Both the position numbers and the translations under genes were made by a program. Below, in pieces: positions 33,972 through 42,773 of a stretch of DNA of 64,000 nucleotides (its first letter is position 1; every line of letters begins with the position of its first letter). The DNA is from Campylobacterota bacterium (GTDB taxonomy: Bacteria; Campylobacterota; Campylobacteria; Campylobacterales; Sulfurimonadaceae), in the NCBI GenBank assembly GCA_040752835.1, contig JBFMGG010000007.1, positions 248,001 to 312,000 of the forward strand, read 5' to 3'. Under the pieces are notes generated by a model. The model worked only from the letters and a program-made list of their open reading frames with translations, searched no databases and was not told the DNA's origin.

Positions 33972-35020
33972 TGCATCATCCTTGTAATGTCGTTATAGAG
34001 CCCCAGCCCCATCAGCCCCAGCAATAAGACCCATCCCCCGAGGGTGAGGCGGTAAACGGCCTCTTCGCTCGGGGCTTTACGGAGAACCATTTCGTAGAGA
34101 TTGAACATGATGTGCCCCCCGTCAAGCGCCGGGATCGGGAGGAGATTGAGCACCCCCAGGTTGACCGAAATGAGTGCGGCGAAAAAGCACAGGCTCATCC
34201 ATCCGTACGCCGTCGCGTCGGCCGTGATCGAAACGATGCTGACCACCCCTCCGATCTCCTGCGCGGGGACGACACCGGTGATGAGTTTTTGGACGCTCTG
34301 GAAAATCAGCAGCGATGCGGCATAGGTCTCTTGGGTGGCGTAAGCGAGCGATTCGACAGCGGAAAGCCGCAGCGTATGCACTTCGCCGGAGGGGGCTATT
34401 CCTACCATCGGCTGGCGGATCGTCTCTTTGAAAAGGTTTTTGCTCTCCGCGATACGGGGGGTGACGCTGAGGAAATAGACCGAATTTCCCCGTTCGACCT
34501 GAAGGCTCAGCGGGGCGGAAGAAGCTTTGATGATGTCGGAAAGTTCGTTCCACGTCGCGATCGGATCGCCGTTGATCGCAAGAATGCGGTCCCCCTGCCG
34601 GATGCCCGCCGTTTGGGCGGGAGAGTCGGCGACGACTTTGCCGACGACCGGGGAGAGTGCTTGCGGCCCTCCCAGAGCGATCGCATAATAAAACGCCCAG
34701 GCTAGGGCGAAATTGGCCAACGGACCGGCGAGGAGGATCACGATCCGCTGCCAGGGTTTTTTGGTATTGTAACTGTCGTCGTCGCTACTCAGTGCCGTGG
34801 GATCGGTATCGTCCTGGCCTTTCATCTTGACGTATCCGCCCAGCGGGATCGCCGAGAGTTGCCAACGGGTCCCCAGCCACGTGAACGAAGCGACTTTTTT
34901 CCCGAATCCGATGCTGAATACCTCGACGTAGACGCCGAAATAGCGCGCCGCGACGTAGTGGCCCAGTTCGTGGAAAAAAATGAGGGCCGAAAGGACGAGT
35001 AGGGCGACGATCCACGACAT
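33968..35020 (-). CDS. rseP: Site-2 intramembrane metalloprotease RseP
   Basis: The 350-residue protease has the zinc motif HELGH at 17-21 in TM1, the PDZ domain near 120-200 (GIRQGDRILAINGDPIATWNEL), and the third zinc ligand in NLLPIPALDGGH near 300, with four membrane segments overall. RseP cleaves anti-sigma factors and leftover signal peptides. No anti-sigma factor is seen nearby. It is embedded in the pyrD-yggS operon, three bases after pgsA. Confidence 0.96.
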   Translation of the reverse strand: MSWIVALLVLSALIFFHELGHYVAARYFGVYVEVFSIGFGKKVASFTWLGTRWQLSAIPLGGYVKMKGQDDTDPTALSSDDDSYNTKKPWQRIVILLAGPLANFALAWAFYYAIALGGPQALSPVVGKVVADSPAQTAGIRQGDRILAINGDPIATWNELSDIIKASSAPLSLQVERGNSVYFLSVTPRIAESKNLFKETIRQPMVGIAPSGEVHTLRLSAVESLAYATQETYAASLLIFQSVQKLITGVVPAQEIGGVVSIVSITADATAYGWMSLCFFAALISVNLGVLNLLPIPALDGGHIMFNLYEMVLRKAPSEEAVYRLTLGGWVLLLGLMGLGLYNDITRMMQ

Positions 35021-35023
35021 GGA

Positions 35024-35572
35024 TTACATTTTCCCTTTGTAGGCTTTGGCGAAACCGACGAGGTATTCAATCCCGGAATAGACGGTGAGGGCGACCGCTA
35101 TCCAGAGGAGAACGTCGGCAAAAGGCCAGTGCATCAGCAAAAAGCCGATGGCGATCATCTGCGCTACGGTTTTGACTTTCCCGGCTAAGGAGGCGCTCAC
35201 GTCGATTCCCTCGGAGAGAGAAAGGGTACGCAGCCCCGTGATGAAAAGTTCGCGGACGATGATGATGTAGATTGCCCACGCCGATGCGGCACCGCTCATC
35301 ATGAGTCCCAGAAAAGCGGCAAGGGTGAGCATCTTGTCGGCGAGGGGATCGAGGATCTGCCCCGTAATCGTGATCTGATCGAGTTCACGTGCGATGTAGC
35401 CGTCGAAAAAATCGGTAGCGCTGGCGATGACGAACAGCAGCGCCGCGGCGTAATAGCTCCAGCTGACATGCCAGCCCGCGTCGGTAAACACCTGTGGGTT
35501 GAGGATGATCCAGAACATCACCGGAGCGATGAGGAGGCGGATGAACGCCAGAATGTTGGGGAGATTGATCAC
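35024..35572 (-). CDS. pgsA: CDP-diacylglycerol-glycerol-3-phosphate 3-phosphatidyltransferase
   Basis: PgsA makes phosphatidylglycerol phosphate. The 182-residue membrane enzyme has the CDP-alcohol motif in FFDGYIARELDQ then GQILDPLADK, that is D-G-x2-A-R-x8-G-x3-D-x3-D, and about five membrane helices. The start NLPNILAFIRLLIAPVM is typical. The GTG start overlaps the SDR stop as GTGA, indicating translational coupling. Confidence 0.95.
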   Translation of the reverse strand: MINLPNILAFIRLLIAPVMFWIILNPQVFTDAGWHVSWSYYAAALLFVIASATDFFDGYIARELDQITITGQILDPLADKMLTLAAFLGLMMSGAASAWAIYIIIVRELFITGLRTLSLSEGIDVSASLAGKVKTVAQMIAIGFLLMHWPFADVLLWIAVALTVYSGIEYLVGFAKAYKGKM

Positions 35573-36342
35573 TGGAAAGTGGTCCCGCCGTCAACGACGA
35601 TGGTCTGTCCGGTTACCCACGAAGCGCCCGGTCCGCAGAGGAAGAGACACGCTCCGGTGAGGTCTTCGGGTTCGCCCATGCGCGAAAGCGGCGAACGGGC
35701 GACCACTTCGGCCTTCACCTCTTCGTAGTTGGGGAAAGCGCGCAACGCGTCGGTGTCGATCGGACCGCCGCTGACGGCGTTGACGCGTATCCCTTTTTCG
35801 CCCAGTTCGGCGGCCGCGTAGCGCACCATCGCCTCAACGGCGGCTTTATTGGTTCCGTGTCCGGCGTAGTTGGGGGTGTAGACCAGGTTTCCGGTCGAGC
35901 TCATCGAGATGATCGAGCCGCCGCCCGTTTTTTCCATCCGTTTGGCCGCTTCCTGCGCTCCGACAACGAAGGCGTTGACGGTCGCGGTATAGATGTTGTT
36001 GAGCCCTTTGGGTTTGAGACGCATGAACGGCCCGAAGCCTCCGACGACGGCGCGGCCGGAGATGATCGCGTTGGAGATGAAAAAGTCGAGACGCTCAAAA
36101 TCGGCGTCGAATTGTTCAAAAACCTGTTTGTACTCATCGGGTTCGAGGATGTTGAGGGCGTAGCCGCGGCATTTGACGCCGTAGGTTTTTTCGACGTCGT
36201 CGGCGATCTCCTGGGCGATTGAGCCGTTCGAATTGTAGGTGAACGCTACGTTGCATCCTTCCTTTGCGAAAGCATAGACGATCGCTTTACCGATACCGCG
36301 GGTTCCGCCGCTGATGAGTAGGGTTTTTCCTTGGAATGACAA
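35569..36342 (-). CDS. SDR oxidoreductase resembling enoyl-ACP reductase FabL
   Basis: The 257-residue Rossmann protein begins with SGGTRGIGKA for nucleotide binding. Its active-site tyrosine and lysine, Tyr159 and Lys166 in NYAGHGTNKAA, are spaced Y-x6-K, the pattern of enoyl-ACP reductases, not the Y-x3-K of ordinary SDRs. VNAVSGGPIDTDALRAFPN is very close to FabL of Bacillus as I recall it. It probably reduces enoyl-ACP in fatty-acid synthesis, possibly beside a FabI elsewhere. The TTG start has AAGGAG upstream and is one base after dapA. The equivalent gene sits next to dapA in Campylobacter. Confidence 0.8.
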   Translation of the reverse strand: MSFQGKTLLISGGTRGIGKAIVYAFAKEGCNVAFTYNSNGSIAQEIADDVEKTYGVKCRGYALNILEPDEYKQVFEQFDADFERLDFFISNAIISGRAVVGGFGPFMRLKPKGLNNIYTATVNAFVVGAQEAAKRMEKTGGGSIISMSSTGNLVYTPNYAGHGTNKAAVEAMVRYAAAELGEKGIRVNAVSGGPIDTDALRAFPNYEEVKAEVVARSPLSRMGEPEDLTGACLFLCGPGASWVTGQTIVVDGGTTFQ

Positions 36343-36343
36343 A

Positions 36344-37237
36344 TTAGGCTCCTTTAATGGTGTAGTTTTTCATCACCTCTTCGAGGCGTTTGAGGTTCTC
36401 TTTACTCGGTGCGACGAGGGGGAGACGGTATTCGAGCGTATCGATCAGCCCCGCGACGTACATCGCCGCCTTGATCATGATCGGATTGGATTCCAAAAAG
36501 AGGGCTTTATTGATCGGATAAAGGGCGTCATTGAGGGTTTTGGCCCCCGCAAGATCACCCGAGAGGGCTTTGGAAACGAGTTGCGCTTTCAGGTCGGGCA
36601 GCAGGTTGGAGGTGACCGACGTGATCCCGGCTCCGCCGCACGAAAGGATGGCGTAATCGATCGCATCGTCCCCGCTGAAAACTTTCAGATCGGGGCGGCG
36701 GGAGAGGAGCTCGATGCTCCGTTCGATGCTCCCCGTCGCCTCTTTGATCCCGTAGATGTTGGGGACGTCGTCGAACAGCCGGATTACGGTGTCGGCGCTG
36801 ATATCGACCACGGTGCGTCCGGGAACATTGTAGAGCATCATGGGCAGATCGCTGACCGCTTCGGCGATGGTTTTGTAGTGTTGGTAGAGCCCTTCCTGCG
36901 AAGGTTTGACGTAATAGGGGGCAACGGAGAAGAAAGCGTCTACACCGCACTCGCGTGCCATTTTTGCCGCTTCGACGGCTTCGGCGGTCGAGTTGCTCCC
37001 CGCCCCGGCGAGCACTTTCGCACCGGTTCCCCGGCACACTTCGACGGCGATCTCCATGCAGCGGCGGTCTTCGTCGTAAGAGAGCATCGCGCTCTCTCCC
37101 GTCGTTCCGACCGGGCAGACGGCGTCGATCCCGTTATCGATTTGTCTCCGGATCAGCTCGGCGTATTTCTGTTCGTCGAGTTTCCCGTTTTTGAACGGGG
37201 TGATCAGTGCGGTGGTGCTTCCGGTTACGATGTTCAT
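36344..37237 (-). CDS. dapA: 4-hydroxy-tetrahydrodipicolinate synthase
   Basis: DapA condenses pyruvate with aspartate semialdehyde in lysine and meso-diaminopimelate synthesis. The 297-residue barrel shows VCPVGTTGESAML near residue 40, the tyrosine segment LYNVPGRT near 133, and the Schiff-base lysine in GIKEATG near 161. The ATG overlaps the M16 stop by four bases. The product feeds peptidoglycan, in keeping with mur genes in the region. Confidence 0.97.
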   Translation of the reverse strand: MNIVTGSTTALITPFKNGKLDEQKYAELIRRQIDNGIDAVCPVGTTGESAMLSYDEDRRCMEIAVEVCRGTGAKVLAGAGSNSTAEAVEAAKMARECGVDAFFSVAPYYVKPSQEGLYQHYKTIAEAVSDLPMMLYNVPGRTVVDISADTVIRLFDDVPNIYGIKEATGSIERSIELLSRRPDLKVFSGDDAIDYAILSCGGAGITSVTSNLLPDLKAQLVSKALSGDLAGAKTLNDALYPINKALFLESNPIMIKAAMYVAGLIDTLEYRLPLVAPSKENLKRLEEVMKNYTIKGA

Positions 37238-38535
37238 TTCTGCCCTTTTCTCAAAATAAGTGTGGTCGATTTTTCAGGTATAAGATAGGTTTTGGCGACC
37301 GACTGGATGTCGGAAGGCCGGAGCGATTCGATCGTCGCTTCGTAGCGCTCCAGCGGGGAAAGATCGCCCCGTGCGAGGTAGCTTCCGAAGAGATCGGCGA
37401 CCGACGTCGAACTCTCCAGCGAATAGATGAAGTCGGCTTTGGTGTTGATTTTGATCTTGTCGAGTTCGGCTTTGGCGACGGGCTCGTTCTGGAGTTTTCG
37501 GATGATCTCCCAGATCTCTTTTTCGACGCTCTCGGCTTTGACGCCGTTGTTGCAGACGGCGAGGAAAAGAAAAACGCCCGGATCGATCGTTTCCATGTTG
37601 TAGGCGTAGATCTGGTTGACCAGCCGTTTTTCGTCGACGAGGATACGGTTGAGACGCGAGCTTTTCCCCGAACTCAACAGTTCGCTTAAGGCAGAAAGCT
37701 TGGGTTGGTCGGCATGGCGGAAATCGGGGATCGGAAAGGAGAGGGCGAGCATTTCGACTTCGCTCTCTTTGTGCACTTCGACGCGGCGGGCCCCGTCCTG
37801 GGCAGGTTCGACCGTTTTGACCGACGGGACGGTGCGGGCATTGGTGATCGAACCGAAATGTTTCTCGGCTTCCGCAAAGACTCTGGCGGGTTCGATGTCG
37901 CCGGTGACGACGAGGATGGCGTTGGCAGGCTGATAATAGGTTTCGTGGAAGCTTCGGATGTCCTCAAGCGTCCACGTCTGGATGTCGTTCATAAAGCCGA
38001 TCGGCGTCCAGTGGTAGGGGTGGTATACGTACGCGGTGTTGAACAGCCGGAAATAGAGGTACCCCATGGGGTTGTTGTCGGTGCGCCAGCGCCGCTCTTC
38101 GGCGACGACGTTCCGCTCGGGCTGGAACTCGTCGTCTTTGAGGTTGAGGTTTTGCATCAGTTCGGCAAACAGTGAGAGCGATTTGGGGAGGTTCTCGGAG
38201 CTTGACTTGATGTAATAATGGGTGAAATCGAATCCGGTCGAAGCGTTGTTGAGTCCCCCGATGCTTTTGACCTCTTCGTCGAACTCCCCCGCTTTGAGGT
38301 TTTTCGTCGATTTGAAGTTCATGTGCTCAAGCATGTGGGCGATCCCGGTTTTGCCCATCACTTCGTTACGGCTTCCCACCTTGTAGAAAATATCGGTTGA
38401 AATGACGTTGGTGCCGTTTTCCATGGGGATTGCGACGACCTGCAGTCCGTTGGGAAGCGTCCGCGTTTCGTAGCGGGGAAGGGATGATGCCATTAGGGTT
38501 CCTATCGTGAAAAGTGTGGCGACGAGAAATCTCAT
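37234..38535 (-). CDS. Secreted M16-family zinc peptidase
   Basis: The 433-residue protein has a short signal peptide (MRFLVATLFTIGTLMASSLP) and the inverted zinc motif HMLEH at 67-71, followed by the conserved downstream Glu region (FDFTHYYIKSSSENL ... ERRWRTDNNP). It has the processing-peptidase two-domain size. It is probably periplasmic. The same gene sits between pyrD and dapA in Campylobacter. The start overlaps the pyrD stop. Confidence 0.93.
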   Translation of the reverse strand: MRFLVATLFTIGTLMASSLPRYETRTLPNGLQVVAIPMENGTNVISTDIFYKVGSRNEVMGKTGIAHMLEHMNFKSTKNLKAGEFDEEVKSIGGLNNASTGFDFTHYYIKSSSENLPKSLSLFAELMQNLNLKDDEFQPERNVVAEERRWRTDNNPMGYLYFRLFNTAYVYHPYHWTPIGFMNDIQTWTLEDIRSFHETYYQPANAILVVTGDIEPARVFAEAEKHFGSITNARTVPSVKTVEPAQDGARRVEVHKESEVEMLALSFPIPDFRHADQPKLSALSELLSSGKSSRLNRILVDEKRLVNQIYAYNMETIDPGVFLFLAVCNNGVKAESVEKEIWEIIRKLQNEPVAKAELDKIKINTKADFIYSLESSTSVADLFGSYLARGDLSPLERYEATIESLRPSDIQSVAKTYLIPEKSTTLILRKGQK

Positions 38536-39590
38536 CGCCGGTCCGCACCGATCGCTTCGGCGATCGAGGTGTAGCCGTCGGATGCGATCAGATCGATCAG
38601 GCCGCTGTTGATCTCTTCGACCACTTCGGGTCCTTTGAAAACGAGGGCGCTGTAGAGCTGTACGAGCGATGCCCCGGCACGGATACGGCGGTACGCCTCC
38701 TCGGGGGTGCTGATGCCGCCGACGCTGATCAGGGTCGTTTTGCCGAAGAGCTCGCGCGCGATCGCGTCGAAAATGTAAAAACTGCGCTCGCGCAGCACTT
38801 CACCGCTGAGTCCGCCGATCTCTTCGGGTTCGCTGACGAGGGAATAATCGATCGTCGTATTGGTCGCGATAATCCCGTCCGCTCCGCTCTCCACGGCATG
38901 GGCACACAGCGCCACCGCCTGATCTTCGCTCATGTCCGGAGCGATTTTGAGGAGAATCGGTTTGGACGTCAGTGCTTTGGCTTCGGCGAAGAGGCGGGTG
39001 ATGAACTCTTCGTTCTGGAGGTCGCGAAGACCCGGAGTGTTGGGCGAGGAGATATTGATGACCATGTAATCGGCATACGGATGGAGCGCCTTGATCAGGG
39101 TCGTATAGTCGCGCAGGGCATTCTCTTCGGGAGTGATTTTGTTTTTGCCGATATTGACCCCGATGGGGGTGCTGAAAGGGTAGATGTTCTTGAGACGGTG
39201 GCTGATGCGGAAGAGGCCGTCGTTGTTGAATCCCATCGCGTTTTGAAGCGATTCTTCTTCGATGTGGCGCCACAGCCGCGGGCGGGGGTTCCCCTCCTGG
39301 GGTTTGGGGGTAAGGGTTCCGATTTCGGTGAAACCGAATCCCATCGCCTGAACGCCGTGGAACATCGTCGCGTTTTTGTCGAATCCCGCGGCAAGTCCGA
39401 CGGGATTGAGAAACGTACGGCCGAAAAGTTCCTGTTTCAAAGAGGGGTGGGTGATGAAATGTTTGGCGGTCCATCCGTTGAAAAGAGGGGGACAGAAGCT
39501 GGCGCCGCGGAGGACGACGGCCGCAAGCGTGTGGGCGCTTTCGGGTTGAAGTTTAAAAAGCCAGGGTTTTAAAGATTCGTAATCAAACAT
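38532..39590 (-). CDS. pyrD: Quinone-dependent dihydroorotate dehydrogenase
   Basis: This class 2 enzyme of pyrimidine synthesis is 352 residues. It has the N-terminal membrane-contacting helices (FDYESLKPWLFKLQPESAHTLA), NPVGLAAGFDKNA, the active-site NISSPNTPGLRDLQ with the catalytic Ser, and the FMN phosphate site SVGGISTPEEAYRRIRAGAS. It is the first gene of the operon pyrD-M16-dapA-SDR-pgsA-rseP-yggS. Confidence 0.97.
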   Translation of the reverse strand: MFDYESLKPWLFKLQPESAHTLAAVVLRGASFCPPLFNGWTAKHFITHPSLKQELFGRTFLNPVGLAAGFDKNATMFHGVQAMGFGFTEIGTLTPKPQEGNPRPRLWRHIEEESLQNAMGFNNDGLFRISHRLKNIYPFSTPIGVNIGKNKITPEENALRDYTTLIKALHPYADYMVINISSPNTPGLRDLQNEEFITRLFAEAKALTSKPILLKIAPDMSEDQAVALCAHAVESGADGIIATNTTIDYSLVSEPEEIGGLSGEVLRERSFYIFDAIARELFGKTTLISVGGISTPEEAYRRIRAGASLVQLYSALVFKGPEVVEEINSGLIDLIASDGYTSIAEAIGADRR

Positions 39591-39619
39591 ACCGTCTCCG
39601 CCGAGTTAAAGTTATCGGG

Positions 39620-39649
39620 ATTATACACAAACTCGTGTTAACCCGTGTT
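39620..39649 (-). promoter_or_regulatory. pyrD-operon promoter with tandem 10-bp repeats
   Basis: On the minus strand TATAAT (39625-39620), preceded by TGTG, is a good extended -10, 30 bases before the ATG. Directly upstream lie two tandem ten-base repeats, AACTCGTGTT and AACCCGTGTT on the plus strand (39630-39649), nine of ten bases identical. They occupy the -35 region, where an activator or repressor dimer could bind. Confidence 0.5.
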
Positions 39650-41364
39650 TATTCTTCCATTTTTCCCGCAAGCCGGCGGTAGTTTTCCGAACTTTTCAGA
39701 AGCTCTTCGTGGGTACCGCGGGCAATGATCCGCCCCTCTTCAAAATAGAGGATCGCATCGGCGTCTTCGACGGTGCTCAGACGGTGGGCGATCGTGATGG
39801 TGATTTTGTCTTTCGTATAGCTCTCGAGCGCTTTTTGGATCCGCTTTTCGCTTTCGTTGTCGAGGGCGCTCGTCGCTTCGTCGAGGATCAGCAAAGAGGC
39901 GTGTTTGTAGATCGCCCGCGCGATCGCGATTCGCTGGCGCTGGCCGCCCGAGAGGTTGGATCCGAATTCCATCATCATCGTGTGGATCCCTTGCGGGAGC
40001 GATTCGGCAAATTCGAGGGCGTCGGCCATGCTGAGAGCCTCTTTCACCCGTGCTTCGTCGATTTCGCTGCCGTAGGCGACGTTGGCGGCCAGGGTGTCCT
40101 GGAAAATATAGACCCTCTGCGACACCGACGCGATCTGCGAACGCAGCGAATGCTGTGTGTACTCGCATAGGTTCCGGCCGTTGACGTAGAGGGCCCCTTC
40201 GTTCGGGTCGTAAAAGCGCAGGAGCAGGTTGACAAGCGAACTTTTTCCCCCGCCGCTTTGTCCCACAAGGGCAATGTTCTGCCCCGCGCGGATGTCGAGG
40301 TTCAACCCCCTCAAAGCCGTCTTTTCCCCGAAACGCAGCGTTACGTTCTCAAAACGGATATCGCGGATCGGTTCGTTCAGCCGGGTATCTCCGTCTTGGA
40401 TCGCGTTTTCGAGGTCGAAAACCGCAAACACCCGCTCGCTTGCCGCCTGAGCGTCCTGGATGCGGCTGTAGATCGCGCTGACCCGGCGAAGCGGCTGGAA
40501 TACGAGCCCTACCGCCGTGAGGAAGGCGGTAAATTCCCCGACGCTCATCGCTCCCGAATAGACCTGCTGACCCCCTACGAAGATGACGCATGCCAGACCG
40601 GTCGCGGCGATCATCTCCATCAGCGGGGAGACGAGTTCGCCGGTATAGACCGCTTTCATGTTCAGTTTGAAAAAACGGTCGTTTTCGTCGCGGAAACGCC
40701 CCATCTCGTACTCTTCGGTCGCGTTGGCCTTGATAATCTCGCTGTTGTTGAACACTTCGGTCAACCGGGTGATGACGTCGGCGTTTTTCTCCTGCGAACG
40801 GTGGGAGAGACGTTTGAGCCGCTTTGTGATTTTCAGCAACGGGACGATGATGAGGGGCATGACGAACAGCGCCCAGAAGGCCAGGGTCGCGTTGAGATAG
40901 ACGACATAGACGACGAGCGCGACGACGGTGAGACTTTCGCGGATCAGTTCGGGCATCATCGTCGAAACGAAGTACTGGATTCGCGAGATGTCGTTGGTAA
41001 TCCGCGAGATCAGTTCCCCGCTGCGGTTGGTGTAGAGAAACTGCATGTCCATCCGCACCATTTTGTCCAGAAGGTCTTCGCGGAGGCGTGAAACGATGTG
41101 TAGCCCGATGTGGGTATTGTAGACCGACTGCAGGTAGCGGCCGATCGATTTGATGACGTAGATCCCGACCAGCAGGGCGGGGATGAAATAGAGCATGTAT
41201 GGCTCTTTTTTGATGAACATGTTGTCCATCAGCGGCTGCATAATGTGTGCCGTCCCCGCCGTCGCCGTGACGGTGAGCAAAATACCGATGAGGACCATCG
41301 TATACTGGAATTTGTACCCTTTGATGTAGGGCCAGTACCGTTTGTAGATTTCGTTGAACTTCAC
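39649..41364 (-). CDS. msbA: ABC transporter, MsbA type (lipid A flippase family)
   Basis: The 571-residue half-transporter has six membrane helices in residues ~15-310 and an ATPase domain from 340. ATPase motifs are Walker A GQSGGGKSS, signature LSGGQRQRIAIARAI, Walker B LLILDEATSALD and the H-loop IAHRLST. MsbA flips lipid A-core across the inner membrane. The place beside cysS and pyrD matches the Campylobacter msbA gene. Other exporters of this class look alike, so the substrate is inferred from context. The ATG overlaps the cysS stop. Confidence 0.85.
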   Translation of the reverse strand: MKFNEIYKRYWPYIKGYKFQYTMVLIGILLTVTATAGTAHIMQPLMDNMFIKKEPYMLYFIPALLVGIYVIKSIGRYLQSVYNTHIGLHIVSRLREDLLDKMVRMDMQFLYTNRSGELISRITNDISRIQYFVSTMMPELIRESLTVVALVVYVVYLNATLAFWALFVMPLIIVPLLKITKRLKRLSHRSQEKNADVITRLTEVFNNSEIIKANATEEYEMGRFRDENDRFFKLNMKAVYTGELVSPLMEMIAATGLACVIFVGGQQVYSGAMSVGEFTAFLTAVGLVFQPLRRVSAIYSRIQDAQAASERVFAVFDLENAIQDGDTRLNEPIRDIRFENVTLRFGEKTALRGLNLDIRAGQNIALVGQSGGGKSSLVNLLLRFYDPNEGALYVNGRNLCEYTQHSLRSQIASVSQRVYIFQDTLAANVAYGSEIDEARVKEALSMADALEFAESLPQGIHTMMMEFGSNLSGGQRQRIAIARAIYKHASLLILDEATSALDNESEKRIQKALESYTKDKITITIAHRLSTVEDADAILYFEEGRIIARGTHEELLKSSENYRRLAGKMEE

Positions 41365-42758
41365 CCCTGCATCTCCCAGAAGGTTCCCGAAGCGGTATCC
41401 ATAATCATTACCCCCATCGCGGTCAGCTCGTCGCGGATTGCGTCGGAAACAGCGAAATCTTTCGCTTTTTTCGCTTCGCTTCGCTGCCCGATCAGTGCGT
41501 CGATTTTCGCTTTGGTCGCTTCATCGAGACCGAACTGGAAGTATTCGAACGGATTTTGAGCCCCGAATCCCATCACCTCTTCGATTACCGCGAGCGAACC
41601 CAGAAGGTTTTGCCGGTAGGCTTTGTCTTTGGGATCGGCATCGAGTTTTTCGTTTGCCGCGGCGATCAGTTCGTCGATGAGGGCGTAGGCTTTGGAAACG
41701 TTCAGATCGTCCCCCAGCGCTTCGAGAAGGGCGGTTTTGAATTCGGGGTTCGATGCCGCGCCGCTGATACCGAAGAGGCGCTTTTTGAGGCGGTAAAGGC
41801 GGTCAAGCCGCTTTTTGGAAGCGATGAGGTCCTCTTCGTTGAAGTTGAAATCGCCGCGGTAGTGGGTACTGAGGAGGTAAAAACGGATCACTTCGCCGTT
41901 ATAGGCTCTCAGCGCGTCTTTGAGGAAAAAGCTGTTTCCGAGGCTTTTGGACATTTTTTCCCCGCCGATCGTTACGAATCCGTTGTGCATCCAGTAGCGG
42001 GCCAGTTCGCGGTTGGTCGCGCAGCGCGTCTGCGCGGCTTCGTTTTCATGGTGGGGGAAGAGCAGATCCGCACCGCCGCCGTGGATGTCGATCGCATAGG
42101 GGGTCCCCTCGCGGGCGAGGTAGGATTCGATCATCGCCGAACATTCCAGATGCCATCCCGGGCGTCCGGGTCCGAAGGGGGAATCGAACGCGATTCCGCC
42201 GTCGGTCACCGCTTTCCAGAGGGCGAAATCGGCTTCGTGGCGTTTTTCGCTCACTTTTTCGACGCGGCTCACGTTTTCGCTGCTTTGGCGGTTGGAGAGG
42301 GAGAGGTAGCCCCGATCGCTTCGGGTGTCGAAATAGATGTCGCCGTTGCCGATCCGGTAGGCGTGGCCGGTGTCGAGCAGTTTTTGGATCATCGCGCACA
42401 TCGCGCCGATCGATTCGGTCGCTTTGGGTTCCAGCGTAGGAGCCTTCACCCCGATTGCGGCCATGTCGCGGTGATACGCCCGGGTATACCGCTCGGCGAT
42501 TTCGGCGGTGGAAAGCCCCGATTCGAGTGCTTTATTGATGATTTTGTCGTCGATGTCGGTGATGTTGCGCGCAAAGGTCACGTCGTACCCCTCTGCTTCG
42601 AGGACGCGGCGCAGCAGGTCGAAGACGAGGGCGCTTTTCGCATGTCCCAGGTGGGCGTCGTCGTAGACGGTGGGGCCGCAGACGTAGAGGGATACTTTTC
42701 CCTCCTGCTGGGGTTGGAACGGAAGTTTTGTTTTCTGAACGCTGTCGTAGATAGTCAT
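41361..42758 (-). CDS. cysS: Cysteinyl-tRNA synthetase
   Basis: This class I synthetase is 465 residues. It has YVCGPTVYDDAHLGHAKSA with the HIGH-type motif and first zinc Cys, GWHLECSAM for the second zinc Cys, and the KMSKSLGN motif. An anticodon-binding helical C-terminus follows. It is 15 bases downstream of murJ and overlaps msbA, so the three are probably one transcript. Confidence 0.98.
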   Translation of the reverse strand: MTIYDSVQKTKLPFQPQQEGKVSLYVCGPTVYDDAHLGHAKSALVFDLLRRVLEAEGYDVTFARNITDIDDKIINKALESGLSTAEIAERYTRAYHRDMAAIGVKAPTLEPKATESIGAMCAMIQKLLDTGHAYRIGNGDIYFDTRSDRGYLSLSNRQSSENVSRVEKVSEKRHEADFALWKAVTDGGIAFDSPFGPGRPGWHLECSAMIESYLAREGTPYAIDIHGGGADLLFPHHENEAAQTRCATNRELARYWMHNGFVTIGGEKMSKSLGNSFFLKDALRAYNGEVIRFYLLSTHYRGDFNFNEEDLIASKKRLDRLYRLKKRLFGISGAASNPEFKTALLEALGDDLNVSKAYALIDELIAAANEKLDADPKDKAYRQNLLGSLAVIEEVMGFGAQNPFEYFQFGLDEATKAKIDALIGQRSEAKKAKDFAVSDAIRDELTAMGVMIMDTASGTFWEMQG

Positions 42759-42773
42759 GAAAATCCTGTCGTT

